In this document: positions 1 to 11,270 of the stretch, piece by piece
Layout: each line of letters opens with the position of its first letter
Numbering within the stretch: the first letter of the stretch is position 1
Origin: Verrucomicrobiota bacterium
Lineage (GTDB): Bacteria; Verrucomicrobiota; Verrucomicrobiia; Chthoniobacterales; JACTMZ01
DNA: 35,410 nucleotides
Assembly: GCA_027624625.1 (NCBI GenBank)
Contig: JAQBWH010000021.1
Coordinates: 1-35,410, forward strand
Direction of reading: 5' to 3'
Notes under the pieces: model-generated
Databases searched by the model: none
What the model saw: the letters and a program-made list of their open reading frames with translations, nothing else
Told to the model about the DNA's origin: nothing
Made by a program: the position numbers and the translations under genes

Positions 1-330
1 CGCGGTGTGTGCTGGGAGTAAGTGGGTTTGCGAAGGCTATGAACTTTGGCAGGCAGGCCAGAGGTCAGAAAGCCACGGATGGAAGAGGATGACAGAAGAT
101 AGTGTTCGCGCCGCTGACACGGCGCAAACACAGTTTCCGGACCGAAGCTTTGAGCGGGGCGCGTGTCAGCGCGCCCCGCTCTATCCTCTGCAATCTTCTT
201 CCATCCGTGGCCTGTTCTTCTTCGTTTTCAACAGAGTAACTCCCGCAAGTTAGTCGGGAGGCAAAGGCCCAGCCCTGCCGCTCGATCCATAGTCGAATAG
301 CAAAAGGCAGGATTGCCGTTGCCACGGGAT
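1..330. other. Gene-free left edge of the window
   Basis: No convincing gene was found here. Short open frames exist on both strands, but they run straight through the palindrome at 71-211 and show no recognisable domain. A small perfect 6-bp hairpin (stem 240-245 with 255-260, nine-base loop) lies beyond the rsmH stop on the minus strand. It is not followed by a real T-run, so it is at best a weak terminator. The main content is the palindromic repeat described separately. Confidence 0.6.
71..211. repeat. Intergenic imperfect palindrome with two nested hairpins
   Basis: The outer arms 72-102 and 181-211 are inverted copies matching at 27 of 31 positions. Inside are two perfect hairpins. Hairpin 1 is a 6-bp stem (108-113 with 120-125) and loop CTGACA. 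Hairpin 2 is a 10-11-bp stem (about 152-162 with 171-181) and loop GTGTCAGC. Loop 2 contains TGTCAG, the exact reverse complement of loop 1, so an RNA copy could form a kissing-loop junction. The outer arm core, GCCACGGAT followed by a purine-rich run, recurs at 28665-28767. I do not recognise a named family. It may be a dispersed intergenic repeat or part of a structured RNA. Confidence 0.75.
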
Positions 331-1341
331 TCAGCGGATGGCCCAGCGGAGTTTGGCGGAGGTGGAGCGGGGGTTGTCGTGGCGCTCCTCCGGAGAGGCG
401 CGGATGACCCGGCGGGCGAGTTCGCGGTAAAGACCTTCGTGCTGGGCGGTCTGGAAGGCTTTTTTGATGCGCCGGTCTTCGCCGGAATGAAACGACAGGA
501 TGGCGATGCGGCCGCCGGGGTTAAGGCACTGCGGCAAGACGCGCAGGAGGGTGTCGAGGGCGGTGAACTCTTCGTTGATTTCGATACGGATCGCTTGGAA
601 AACGCGGCGCACGGAGAGTTCGCGTTCCTCTTCAGCGTTGGCGGGGAGCGCGCGACGAATCGCGGCGGTGAGTTCCATGGTGGTGGCAAAATTCCGACCG
701 GCGAGGTGGTGAGCGATGGGAGCGGCGTGTGGTTCGTCGGAGTTGGCCAGGAGAAGAGAAGTGAGTTTCTGCGGGGAAACTTTTTGCAACCAATGCGCGG
801 CCGAGATCCCGCGCGAGGGATTCATGCGCATGTCGAGTGGACCTTCGTTTTTGAGCGAAAAGCCGCGGTCCGGATTGTCGAGTTGCATGGAGGAAGCTCC
901 GAGGTCGGCCAGAATGAGGTCGGCCCCGCGGTGACCGCATCGGGCCAAAGCGGCGGGGAGTCCGGCAAAGTTTGACTTCGCCACGGTGAGCTGGCCGGAG
1001 TTGTGGCCGGCTTGGCGCAAGCGTTGTTCGGCGCGTGGTAGTTCCAGGGGATCAATATCCAAGGCGAGGAGGTGGCCGTCGGGTGCAATCTTTTCAAGGA
1101 TGGCTTGGGCATGGCCGCCGTAACCGAGGGTGCAGTCGACGGCGAAGTCGCCGGGCCGGGGATGAAGCACTTCAAGAGCTTCCGCCACCATGATCGGGAC
1201 GTGCGACCCGGCGGGAGTTTTGCCGGCGGCGAGAACTTTAGCCACGGTCTCGGGGTGGTGGTCCGGGTCGAGTTCTTTGTATTTGTCCTCGAAACGGCGC
1301 GGATTTTTCCCGGGGTAGCGGGGACGGCGGCGGTGTTCCAT
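331..1341 (-). CDS. rsmH: 16S rRNA (cytosine(1402)-N4)-methyltransferase RsmH
   Basis: RsmH (MraW) uses S-adenosylmethionine to methylate N4 of C1402 in the decoding centre of 16S rRNA. The 336-residue product has the family landmarks in order: an AdoMet-binding loop VDCTLGYGGHAQAI near residue 70, an acidic ALDIDP strand near 95, LADLGASSMQLDNPDRGFS near 145-163, a DMRMNP segment, and the C-terminal FHSGEDRRIKKAF block. About 45 residues precede the AdoMet domain, and they are basic and proline/arginine-rich, longer than in E. coli. The start is the ATG at 1341; no strong ribosome-binding site is visible. In many bacteria rsmH opens the division/cell-wall cluster. Here its neighbours are an ABC-F gene and a gene-free repeat region, so it has left that cluster. 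Confidence 0.95.
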   Translation of the reverse strand: MEHRRRPRYPGKNPRRFEDKYKELDPDHHPETVAKVLAAGKTPAGSHVPIMVAEALEVLHPRPGDFAVDCTLGYGGHAQAILEKIAPDGHLLALDIDPLELPRAEQRLRQAGHNSGQLTVAKSNFAGLPAALARCGHRGADLILADLGASSMQLDNPDRGFSLKNEGPLDMRMNPSRGISAAHWLQKVSPQKLTSLLLANSDEPHAAPIAHHLAGRNFATTMELTAAIRRALPANAEEERELSVRRVFQAIRIEINEEFTALDTLLRVLPQCLNPGGRIAILSFHSGEDRRIKKAFQTAQHEGLYRELARRVIRASPEERHDNPRSTSAKLRWAIR

Positions 1342-1411
1342 CGTCTCGGGAGGGGCGATTAAGTCGGCACGCCGCGGTGACCAAACGCCCGTGGTCTCTG
1401 GCCCGAGGCCG

Positions 1412-3355
<1,944 letters not shown>

Positions 3356-3416
3356 GGGCGCGAGCGGGAGAAGGTAGGGCGGATCGGTCTTGCCGACAAG
3401 GTTCGCGCTGGCCGAA

Positions 3417-3443
3417 CGGAGGTGGCGTTATCGCGCACCTCCG
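3417..3443. other. Strong hairpin without T-run
   Basis: An 8-bp perfect stem (3417-3424 with 3436-3443) continues, after a one-base bulge at 3435, into three more pairs closed by a TTAT loop. It lies between the end of the phosphate-binding-protein remnant and the start of the ABC-F gene. Neither strand shows a T-run after the stem, so it is not a standard intrinsic terminator. It may act in mRNA processing or simply be relic sequence. Confidence 0.4.
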
Positions 3444-3480
3444 CCGGCGCGGGCCTGACCTGGGCCGGAGGGTTTGGTGA

Positions 3481-3696
3481 TCAGGGTGCGAGGCCGCACT
3501 CGGCGCAAGGAGCGGCGGGGAGACGAGGCACGATACCGGCATTCGAGATGATGCGCTGGCCCGCGCGGGATCGGACGAAACGAACAAATTTCTTGGCTGC
3601 GGCGGAGGTGCCGCGCTCCAAGGAGTCTAGGTACAGCGGGGCGGTGGCGTTGCTCAGAGCGAGGGCAGCAGGGAGGAAAAGCGGCACAATATTTAT
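3481..3696 (-). pseudogene. C-terminal remnant of a PstS-like phosphate-binding protein
   Basis: About 71 codons ending at 3481 read like the tail of a periplasmic phosphate-binding protein: an APLYLD strand, then AAKKFVRFVRSRAGQRI and SNAGIVPR. This is the usual 'helix, residual-domain strand, G-[YIV]-V-P' ending of PstS/PBP-like proteins, which are normally 270-350 residues. The similarity begins exactly where the neighbouring transporter gene stops (3693-3695), and further upstream the frame only overlaps that gene out of phase. The N-terminal three quarters are therefore missing. I infer a deletion relic; the call rests on motif resemblance, not on an alignment. It sits beside a phosphate-linked transporter, which fits an ancestral phosphate-uptake locus. 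Confidence 0.55.
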
Positions 3697-5054
3697 CCGG
3701 GTGGGGCGGCCAGCCGTTTTTGTTTTCGCTTGAGAAGCAGCATGGCGAATCCGCCGATGAGAGCGAAGCTGATCATGACCGGATACCAACCGGCCCAACC
3801 GTAGCGCTCGAGGACGATGGCCGTGATGAAAAGGCAGAGCGCGGAGCCATAATATTGGAAAGAATCGATGACCCCGGCGGCAAAGCCGGCCATTTTTTTG
3901 CCGCCAATGTCCATCGGTGCGGCGGCGCCGACGATGGAGTGGGTGGAGTTAACGGTGAGCGAGGTCAGGATGAGGAACATACTGCCGAGAAAAATGCCGA
4001 GGGGGCCGGGTTGGATGAAGCCGGCGAGCATGACGATGGCTGCGGCGGTCAGGACGACGGCCTCGGTGAAGTAGAGGAACATGGCGACCGGGGAGCGGTG
4101 GCCTTTAAAAAATTTGTCGCTGACAAAGCCGGCGGCGATTGAGCCGACCACGGCGGCAAGGGTCATGAGGTTCATGGTGACCATCACGGCGAGCGGTTTG
4201 GCCCGCCAATCGATCCCGAGTTGCTCGGTGAAGAACATGACGGAGAGTTGGTCCGAGCTGTGTCGCACCGCACCGGTCGAGGCGTAGGCGATGGCGTAGA
4301 ACCAGACGAGTGGATGGGTAAAGATGGTGGTGAAAGACTCTTTGAGGGTGACGGTCGTGCCGGCCGTATTGTCGAGTTCGTCTTCGATCACATTGGGATA
4401 ACCGGCGGCGGCCGGTTCCTCTTTGACTGCGAAGAACAAGAAGAGCGCCGCGGCCACCGTGACGAAGGGCGGGACGATGAAGAGGACGCGCCAGTCGCCG
4501 GGGGCGACGACCCAGGTGCCGATGGCCCAGAAGGTGAGGGCGAAGCCGGCGAGGAGGAAAGGGGCCAGCGTGTTGATCGCGAACTGACCCAATTGGATCA
4601 TGATGCCGAAGATGCCGGAAAAAGTGCCGCGTTCGGTGCGGCGGAACCACGCGGCATTGATTTTGATCATGCCGGGTGCGCCGTAGGACTGGAACCAGCC
4701 GTTGAGCAGGGCGATCAGAGCGAAGGTGGAGAACGTGCCGACGAAGGACGAGAAGCCGAAGATGAAGTTGCAGACGATGGTGCCGGCGGCGCCGATGAGC
4801 ATGGACCACTTTCCGCCGATGCGGTCGGTGAAAAGTCCGTTGACCAGTTGGCCGGTGCCGTAGGCGAGTGACCAAACAACCCAGAGCATGGCGAGGTCGC
4901 TGGCCTTGAAGCCGAATTCCTCATTCATTCCGGGGCCGGCAAAACGGAAATTGTAGCGGCACATGTAGTAGGAGGCATACATGAGCCCGAGGGCACCCCA
5001 ATTCAGACCGCGACGGGCGCGGAAGCCCGGAGGGTAGTGAGCGGCGATTGGCAT
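3693..5054 (-). CDS. MFS transporter, organophosphate:phosphate antiporter (GlpT/UhpT-like)
   Basis: This is an inner-membrane carrier of about 453 residues with a dozen hydrophobic segments in two halves, the usual length for the organophosphate:Pi antiporter family. GlpT/UhpT/PgtP relatives exchange glycerol 3-phosphate, hexose phosphates or phosphoglycerates for phosphate. Supporting motifs are YYMCRYNFRFAGP in the first helix (compare the conserved Arg of GlpT), a loop 2-3 motif DRIGGKWSMLIG, and YGAPGMIKINAAWF. The frame can be extended to a TTG at 5072. I prefer the ATG at 5054, although neither has a good ribosome-binding site. The C-terminus is a basic KRKQKR tail. The substrate cannot be assigned. 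Confidence 0.85.
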   Translation of the reverse strand: MPIAAHYPPGFRARRGLNWGALGLMYASYYMCRYNFRFAGPGMNEEFGFKASDLAMLWVVWSLAYGTGQLVNGLFTDRIGGKWSMLIGAAGTIVCNFIFGFSSFVGTFSTFALIALLNGWFQSYGAPGMIKINAAWFRRTERGTFSGIFGIMIQLGQFAINTLAPFLLAGFALTFWAIGTWVVAPGDWRVLFIVPPFVTVAAALFLFFAVKEEPAAAGYPNVIEDELDNTAGTTVTLKESFTTIFTHPLVWFYAIAYASTGAVRHSSDQLSVMFFTEQLGIDWRAKPLAVMVTMNLMTLAAVVGSIAAGFVSDKFFKGHRSPVAMFLYFTEAVVLTAAAIVMLAGFIQPGPLGIFLGSMFLILTSLTVNSTHSIVGAAAPMDIGGKKMAGFAAGVIDSFQYYGSALCLFITAIVLERYGWAGWYPVMISFALIGGFAMLLLKRKQKRLAAPPG

Positions 5055-5172
5055 GGGAACGGCGGAGAACAACGGTCACAAGGAGGTTTGCCGCCGGGGT
5101 GGTGGGGGTCAATCCATAAGACGGGATAGGCCAATGGCCCGCCACGGACAGACCGCCGCGATGCGCTCCGGG

Positions 5173-6006
5173 TTAAGCCGTGCGGCAGGCGGCGGTCCAA
5201 AAGGTGTCGCCGAATTCCGCTTTGGCTTCCGCGGCCAGTTGGCCGGCACCGCGCGGGTCGCGGAGGATGGCAAAAATGGAGGATCCGGAACCGGTCATAG
5301 CCGCGGCGGCGACGAGGGACCGCTCCAGCAGCCACTCTTTGACCGCGGCGAGGATGACGTACTTGGCGAAAACCGGGCGCTCCAAGTCATTGAAGATTTC
5401 GATGCCGTCATGGATTTGCGGCGCGGTCCATCGCTCCGGACAGGACACCTTCTTCGACCATTCCCGGTAAGCCCACGCGGTTTCCACCGCGAATGGCGGT
5501 TTGATCAGGAGCAGGTCGAGCGGTCGGCGGAGCGGCCGGGTTTCGAGCCTTTCCCCGCGTCCGCGCGCCATGGCAGGTTCCCCGCGGATAAAGAAGGGGA
5601 CATCGGATCCAAGATGCGCGGCCATTTTTTCCAGTCCCGGTCGGTCGAGCGGCTGGCCTGATTGATCATTGAGCGCTTTAAGCACGGCGGCGGCGTCGCT
5701 GCTGCCCCCGCCAAGGCCGGCACCATGGGGAAGGTGTTTCTGCAGTTCGATGCACACACCACCGCGGCTTTTGGTTTGCCGCAAAAAAAGCTCGGCCGCT
5801 TTCCAAGCAAGATTGCCGGAACCGCCGTCCAACTCGGGGTCACTGCAGGTCAGGGTGATCGCGGGGTCAGCGGTGAGCACGACGCGCAATTCGTCGGCCA
5901 GCGAGACTGGCACCATCCATGTTTCGAGATCGTGGTAACCCGTGGCCTCGTTGCGTCCGAGTACGCGAAGGTTAAGGTTTATCTTGGCCGGGGCGACGAT
6001 TGGCAT
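5173..6006 (-). CDS. ispE: 4-diphosphocytidyl-2-C-methyl-D-erythritol kinase IspE
   Basis: This GHMP-superfamily kinase phosphorylates the 2-hydroxyl of CDP-methylerythritol in the MEP pathway to isopentenyl diphosphate. At 277 residues it has standard length. The N-terminal APAKINLNLRVLG motif (residues 5-17) holds the catalytic Lys, GAGLGGGSSDAA near residue 95 is the ATP-binding glycine loop, and TGSGSSIFAI near 240 is the third GHMP motif. The ATG at 6006 places PAKINLNL in its normal position. It stands alone, divergent from the antitoxin gene. Its presence says the cell makes isoprenoids by the MEP route, which fits with the undecaprenyl recycling enzyme encoded later in the window. Confidence 0.95.
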   Translation of the reverse strand: MPIVAPAKINLNLRVLGRNEATGYHDLETWMVPVSLADELRVVLTADPAITLTCSDPELDGGSGNLAWKAAELFLRQTKSRGGVCIELQKHLPHGAGLGGGSSDAAAVLKALNDQSGQPLDRPGLEKMAAHLGSDVPFFIRGEPAMARGRGERLETRPLRRPLDLLLIKPPFAVETAWAYREWSKKVSCPERWTAPQIHDGIEIFNDLERPVFAKYVILAAVKEWLLERSLVAAAAMTGSGSSIFAILRDPRGAGQLAAEAKAEFGDTFWTAACRTA

Positions 6007-6240
6007 GCGGGCCCATAATCCACGGGGGAACGAGTGGCGGCCAAGCGGAAATCGCCGCGGCCTGCAAAGAGCGGTCTCTCGGCAAAGCGCTTGCCGCGGT
6101 CGACCGGATCGGCGGGGCGGGCGGGGTTTTACCGGGCGGGGACAACGGGATGACGATTCCCGGGATCAGAGTGGCCGATCCTGGGGAGGGTTTTGCCCGG
6201 CTTACGGGGGTGAGTGATACTCGATAAAATTCAGAACCTG

Positions 6241-6252
6241 ACTAAGTTTAGT
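6241..6252. promoter_or_regulatory. Candidate operator upstream of the Phd-like antitoxin
   Basis: ACTAA-GT-TTAGT is a perfect 12-base palindrome ending eight bases before the GTG start of the antitoxin. It is flanked by GAAC (6234-6237) and GTTC (6251-6254). Phd-family antitoxins commonly bind such palindromes to repress their own operon. An AT-rich GATAAA stretch at 6223-6228 could be a -10 box. This is positional inference only. Confidence 0.35.
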
Positions 6253-6260
6253 TCATAGAG

Positions 6261-6518
6261 GTGCTCAACATAGACCAAGCCAAGACCCATTTGTCGCGGC
6301 TCATTGAGGAGGTGATGGAAGGCGGGACGGTTGTGGTGGCCAAGGCCGGCAAGCCGATGGTCCAACTGGTGCCGGTGGCCGCGGCGGGCGGTGCCCGCCC
6401 GCTCGGCCTTCTTGCCGGTCCGGCCAAAGAGTCCGCCGATTGCTGGTCTCCCGATCAAAAAGTGGAGCAGTGGTTTTACGGCGAGGAGAAGGTCGGGGCG
6501 CCACGGGTTGCGGAGTAA
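6261..6518 (+). CDS. Phd/YefM-family antitoxin
   Basis: This 85-residue protein opens with NIDQAKTHLSRLIEEVMEGG, the hallmark N-terminal fold of Phd/YefM antitoxins, followed by the AKAGKPMVQLVPV strand. The N-terminal part normally dimerises and binds DNA, and the C-terminal tail wraps the toxin. The GTG at 6261 gives the typical two or three residues before the NID motif; AGAGG just upstream is very close to it. The tail still has the family's GLLAG turn but is otherwise unusual. The next frame downstream is a broken PIN-type toxin, so this is probably an orphan or relic antitoxin, possibly still acting as an autorepressor. Confidence 0.85.
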   Translation: MLNIDQAKTHLSRLIEEVMEGGTVVVAKAGKPMVQLVPVAAAGGARPLGLLAGPAKESADCWSPDQKVEQWFYGEEKVGAPRVAE

Positions 6519-6522
6519 GTGG

Positions 6523-6714
6523 GCGAGGCTGTTGCTCGAATCCCACGCCCTGCTTCGGGCTTTGACCGCTCCGGAAAGATTGTCCGCCATCGCCGCGCAC
6601 GAGGTCAGTTCTGCGGCGAACACAGTCTGATTTAGTCCGGCCTTGGTCTGGGAACTGGAGATCAAGCGCGCCCAAGGCAAGCTCGAACAGCCGGACATTT
6701 GGCTCGACGCCTGA
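6523..6714 (+). pseudogene. Degenerate VapC-like PIN-domain toxin
   Basis: Directly after the antitoxin, one reading frame resembles the first half of a PIN-domain ribonuclease toxin: RLLLESHALLRAL (intact relatives read LLLDTHALL), then FSPALVWELEIKRAQGKLE and WLDA. There are four defects. No start codon lies before RLLL. The first catalytic Asp is Glu, followed by Ser. An in-frame TGA sits at 6628-6630. The frame ends at 6712-6714, so the second half with the remaining acidic residues is absent; six bases later the yajQ gene ends on the other strand. This is a dead toxin gene left beside its antitoxin. Confidence 0.8.
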
Positions 6715-6720
6715 AGATGC

Positions 6721-7209
6721 TCAGTCGCGGAAGTTGGTGTAGTCCAGCACGACACCAAAATCTTTGGTCCGGAGGGCGGTGATGGCTTCTTGCAAGTCGT
6801 CTCGCTTTTTGCCGGTGACGCGGATTTGGCGGTCTTGCAGCGTTGATTGGATCTTCAATCCGGAAGATTTGAGAAACTTGGAAATTTCCTTCGCTTTGTC
6901 CCCTTCCAGTCCCTGCTTGAAAACGAACAACTGCCGGGCGTGGCCGAGGGGGGAGATGTCGGGATCCTTTTGCTCGACGTTGCGCAGGTCGATATTGCGT
7001 TTGGCCAGTTTGTTCACCGCGATTTCGCGGAGACCCTTGAGGCGGGAGGCATCTTCGGCCGTGAGGCGCAGGTTGCCGTCCTTTTCGATTTCGAGTTTGG
7101 CCTCGGAGCCTTTGAAGTCGAACCGGCTGGCCAACTCGCGGCGGGCTTGGTCGATGGCGTTGAGGATTTCCTGACGATCCAATTCGGAGACGATGTCGAA
7201 GGTGGGCAT
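6721..7209 (-). CDS. yajQ: YajQ family nucleotide-binding protein
   Basis: This 162-residue member of the YajQ/UPF0234 family has full standard length. It begins MPTFDIVSELDRQE and contains SRFDFKGSEAKLE, the DISPLGHARQLFVFKQG central block and the C-terminal IRVTGKKRDDLQ and DFGVVLDYTNFRD, all typical of the two-domain fold. Known homologues bind nucleotides or RNA, and some (Xanthomonas, Pseudomonas) bind cyclic di-GMP. No function can be read from this context. The CAU tRNA gene lies 13 bases upstream on the same strand, so the two may be co-transcribed. Confidence 0.93.
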   Translation of the reverse strand: MPTFDIVSELDRQEILNAIDQARRELASRFDFKGSEAKLEIEKDGNLRLTAEDASRLKGLREIAVNKLAKRNIDLRNVEQKDPDISPLGHARQLFVFKQGLEGDKAKEISKFLKSSGLKIQSTLQDRQIRVTGKKRDDLQEAITALRTKDFGVVLDYTNFRD

Positions 7210-7222
7210 GTGGTTCTGTTGA

Positions 7223-7298
7223 TGGTGGGGGCGGCAGGACTCGAACCTGCAACCAAGCGATTATGAGCCGCCTGCTCTGACCGTTGAGCTACACCCCC
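7223..7298 (-). tRNA. tRNA with CAU anticodon (tRNA-Ile2 or elongator tRNA-Met)
   Basis: A 76-base cloverleaf on the minus strand. The acceptor stem is GGGGGTG paired with CGCCCCC, with discriminator A and an encoded CCA. The D-arm is GCTC/GAGC, the anticodon arm GGCGG-CTCATAA-TCGCT, and the T-arm GCAGG-TTCGAGT-CCTGC. The first base pair is normal G-C and the anticodon stem lacks the three G-C pairs of initiator tRNA, so it is not fMet. The anticodon arm, with its G27-T43 pair, and the following TTGGT closely resemble E. coli tRNA-Ile2, whose wobble C becomes lysidine. I favour Ile2 but cannot exclude elongator Met. Confidence 0.9.
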
Positions 7299-7360
7299 AA
7301 TGGAGGGGTAAGGATGATGGTGGAAACGGGAAACTTGAAGAAAAATGCGCGGGGCGGAAG

Positions 7361-8455
7361 TCAGTGTTTTTTGCGGTGCGCCTCGGCCCCGTGCAAGGCA
7401 TGACGGGCCGCACCAAGGAGCGCGGCGCGATCGTTGAGGATGACGCGCAAGGGAATCTTTTGCATGAAATCTCCGAATCGCCCCTTGGCGAAAAGTGCCT
7501 TGAGCAACTGGGGGCGCTGAAGGAGCGGGAGAATTTTCGTGGCGATGCCTCCGCCGATGAAAACCCCACCGGTCGCCATGGTTTTCAAGGCGAGGTTGCC
7601 GGCCTCGGCACCAAGGATGGAGCAAAAGACATCCAGGGTCTGCACACAGAGCGGACACGATACTTCCAGAGCGGCGATCGAGATGATCGAGCCGGCATCT
7701 CCAGTTTTGAGGGCCTCGGCGATGGCGGGTGTCTCCGGGACGTGGCCTCTGTCCCGCAGGAATCGGTAGATATTGGGAATACCCATGCTCCCGCTTAAAA
7801 CGCGTTCACAGCTTACGTGGTCGTAGGGCTCGAGGAGGTATTGGAGCAGCCCGATTTGGAGTTCCGTACGCGGGGCGAAGTCGCCATGCCCTCCCTCGCA
7901 AGCAAATGGAATGTGCTTGCGGCCGTCCCAGAAAATGCCCGCCTCGCCGAGTCCGGTCCCCGGTGAGATAACCGCCATGTTGCCCGAAGCGTCAGGGCTG
8001 CCCTCGTGCAGCACGGCAAAATCGGCGGGGGCCAGCTCGCCAATGCCATAGGCATTAGCCACCAGGTCGTTGATCAGAAAGGTGGCGCGGAAACCGAACC
8101 TCGCGCAGAGGGCTTTGGAATCGACCTCCCAAGGCAGATTGACCAGCTTCACACGATGGCCCCCGACGGGACCGGGCAGGCCGAAGCACGCGTAATCCAC
8201 CGGCACCTGCTCGTCCGCTAGAAATTCCGCTACGATATGCTCGAGGCTGGAGGCGGATTGGCTTGAAAATCTGGCCGCCCGCTGGAGGAGAAGAGGAGCC
8301 GCGGCATCGCTTCCGCCGGCCCGGAAAATACCGAGCCAAGTTTTCGTTCCGCCGACGTCCCCGCCGAAAATAACCGGGCCGTCGCCCTCGGGGAGTGGCC
8401 GCATGGGATGCGGCTCGTCCTGCTCGGGGGTGGCTGCTCTGCGGTCAGCGGACAT
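7361..8455 (-). CDS. glk: Glucokinase (bacterial Glk family)
   Basis: This cytoplasmic enzyme phosphorylates glucose with ATP to glucose 6-phosphate. The 364-residue protein has the phosphate-1 loop GGDVGGTKT at residues 31-39, a conserved PGPVGG loop, INDLVANAYG with the catalytic Asp near 130, the glycine loop PGTGLGEA, and the EGGHGDFAP sugar-binding segment. It lacks the zinc-binding cysteines of ROK kinases and fits the Glk family of E. coli type. About 25 residues precede the first strand; an internal ATG at residue 18 is an alternative start. It lies 12 bases after zwf, so its product is the substrate of the upstream gene's enzyme. Confidence 0.92.
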   Translation of the reverse strand: MSADRRAATPEQDEPHPMRPLPEGDGPVIFGGDVGGTKTWLGIFRAGGSDAAAPLLLQRAARFSSQSASSLEHIVAEFLADEQVPVDYACFGLPGPVGGHRVKLVNLPWEVDSKALCARFGFRATFLINDLVANAYGIGELAPADFAVLHEGSPDASGNMAVISPGTGLGEAGIFWDGRKHIPFACEGGHGDFAPRTELQIGLLQYLLEPYDHVSCERVLSGSMGIPNIYRFLRDRGHVPETPAIAEALKTGDAGSIISIAALEVSCPLCVQTLDVFCSILGAEAGNLALKTMATGGVFIGGGIATKILPLLQRPQLLKALFAKGRFGDFMQKIPLRVILNDRAALLGAARHALHGAEAHRKKH

Positions 8456-8467
8456 GGCGGCAGTGAA

Positions 8468-9997
<1,530 letters not shown>

Positions 9998-10124
9998 CCA
10001 AAAATACTATTGCCTCCCCGGTTTCTTTGCTCAATGCGAAAAGATGCGTGCCTTGCTTGGCAGGCGCGTTTGGCGGCGTTAAGGTGTCTGCACCGTCCGG
10101 TATGGCGGTTTTTGTTCCCAGCGG

Positions 10125-11243
10125 ATGAAGCTAATCGACCGTTACATAGGGCGTGGCGTGGTGATCACCACGATCTACGGGCTCTTCGTGCTCAGCCTGG
10201 TCCTCGTCCTCGGCAACATTTTCAAGGAATTGCTCGACCTGATGATCAACCGGGATGTTCCGGTCAAATACCTCTTTCTTTTCATGCTCTATGTGCTGCC
10301 GTTTTCTTTCACCTTCACGGTGCCTTGGGCCTTCCTTACCGCGGTCCTCCTCGTCTTCGGGCGGATGTCGGCGGACAACGAAACGGTGGCCTTGCGGGCC
10401 TGCGGAACGAGCCTGCTGCGGGTCTGCCTGCCGGTTTTGGGTGTGGCCTTATTGCTCAGCGCGTTCACCCTTTGGATCAACACCACGGTCGCTCCGCAGG
10501 CGCTTGATGCGATGCGCAATTCGATCGCGACCATCGCCCGGAGCAATCCGCAATCCCTGTTTGTGGCCGACGAGGTGATCGATGAATTTGCCGGCCGCAA
10601 AATTTTCGTCGGCGGGAAAGACGGCAACCGTTTGTCCAACGTCACCTTGATCGAAGAGGCGGCGGGGGCCCAGCCCGAGCGGATCATTCTGGCGCAGGAA
10701 GGTGAGATCGAGGTCGACGACGAGGGCGGTGAATTGCTCCTCACCCTGCGCAATGCGAGGTTTGAGCAGCGCGATGGCAAGACGCCGGACGATCTTTCGA
10801 AAATCCGGCACGGTATTTCGGTCGGCGAGGCCACGGTCTCCATCCGGTTGCTCGATCTGGTCAACAACTACTGGCTTTCCAAGCCGCTGCGCGCTTACAC
10901 CCTGCGTGAACTGTGGGAATATTTGCCCGAGGCCCAGACGCAAAACGACCCCGGACTGGTCAGCAGGATCCGAGTGGAAATGAGCAAGCGTCTGTCCCTT
11001 TCCCTGGCCTGCATTGCCTTTGCCATCGTGGCCATGCCGCTTGGTGTGACCGCGCAGCGCAAGGAAACTTCCGTCGGTTTCGCCATCAGTCTGGCCCTGG
11101 CCTTCGCCTATTTCTTCTTTGTCGTGCTGGCCGAAATGCTCCGCGATGATGTCGCCCTGCATCCGGACCTTTTGCTTTGGGTGCCGAACGTTCTTTTCAT
11201 CGGCATCGGCGCATGGTTGCTGCTGCGTTTGGATCATCGTTGA
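10125..11243 (+). CDS. LptF/LptG-family lipopolysaccharide export permease
   Basis: This is an inner-membrane subunit of the LPS-extracting ABC transporter (LptB2FG). The 372 residues match family length. Three hydrophobic helices lie in the first ~115 residues (RYIGRGVVITTIYGLFVLSL and following), then a ~150-residue periplasmic beta-jellyroll region, then three C-terminal helices from about residue 285. The family segments MSADNETVALRACG (helix 2-3 loop) and LAFAYFFFVVLAEML are visible. Only one permease gene is present, so whether it is LptF or LptG cannot be decided; the partner and LptB must be elsewhere. It diverges from zwf across 127 bases and indicates an LPS-type outer membrane. Confidence 0.88.
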   Translation: MKLIDRYIGRGVVITTIYGLFVLSLVLVLGNIFKELLDLMINRDVPVKYLFLFMLYVLPFSFTFTVPWAFLTAVLLVFGRMSADNETVALRACGTSLLRVCLPVLGVALLLSAFTLWINTTVAPQALDAMRNSIATIARSNPQSLFVADEVIDEFAGRKIFVGGKDGNRLSNVTLIEEAAGAQPERIILAQEGEIEVDDEGGELLLTLRNARFEQRDGKTPDDLSKIRHGISVGEATVSIRLLDLVNNYWLSKPLRAYTLRELWEYLPEAQTQNDPGLVSRIRVEMSKRLSLSLACIAFAIVAMPLGVTAQRKETSVGFAISLALAFAYFFFVVLAEMLRDDVALHPDLLLWVPNVLFIGIGAWLLLRLDHR

Positions 11244-11270
11244 CCGCGGGCATTTCGCGCCCTTTGGGTC

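Noticed and set aside
65..325. An 86-codon minus-strand frame starting just after the rsmH stop, where an FtsL-like protein would be expected
   Set aside because: It has no convincing transmembrane or coiled-coil pattern, and two thirds of it run through the palindromic repeat.
6000..6227. A 75-codon plus-strand frame with a GGAGGVLPGGDNGMTIPG stretch that vaguely recalls the C-terminal end of isoaspartyl peptidases
   Set aside because: It overlaps the ispE start, the key residues do not align well, and the rest has no similarity. It is too weak to call even as a relic without a database search.
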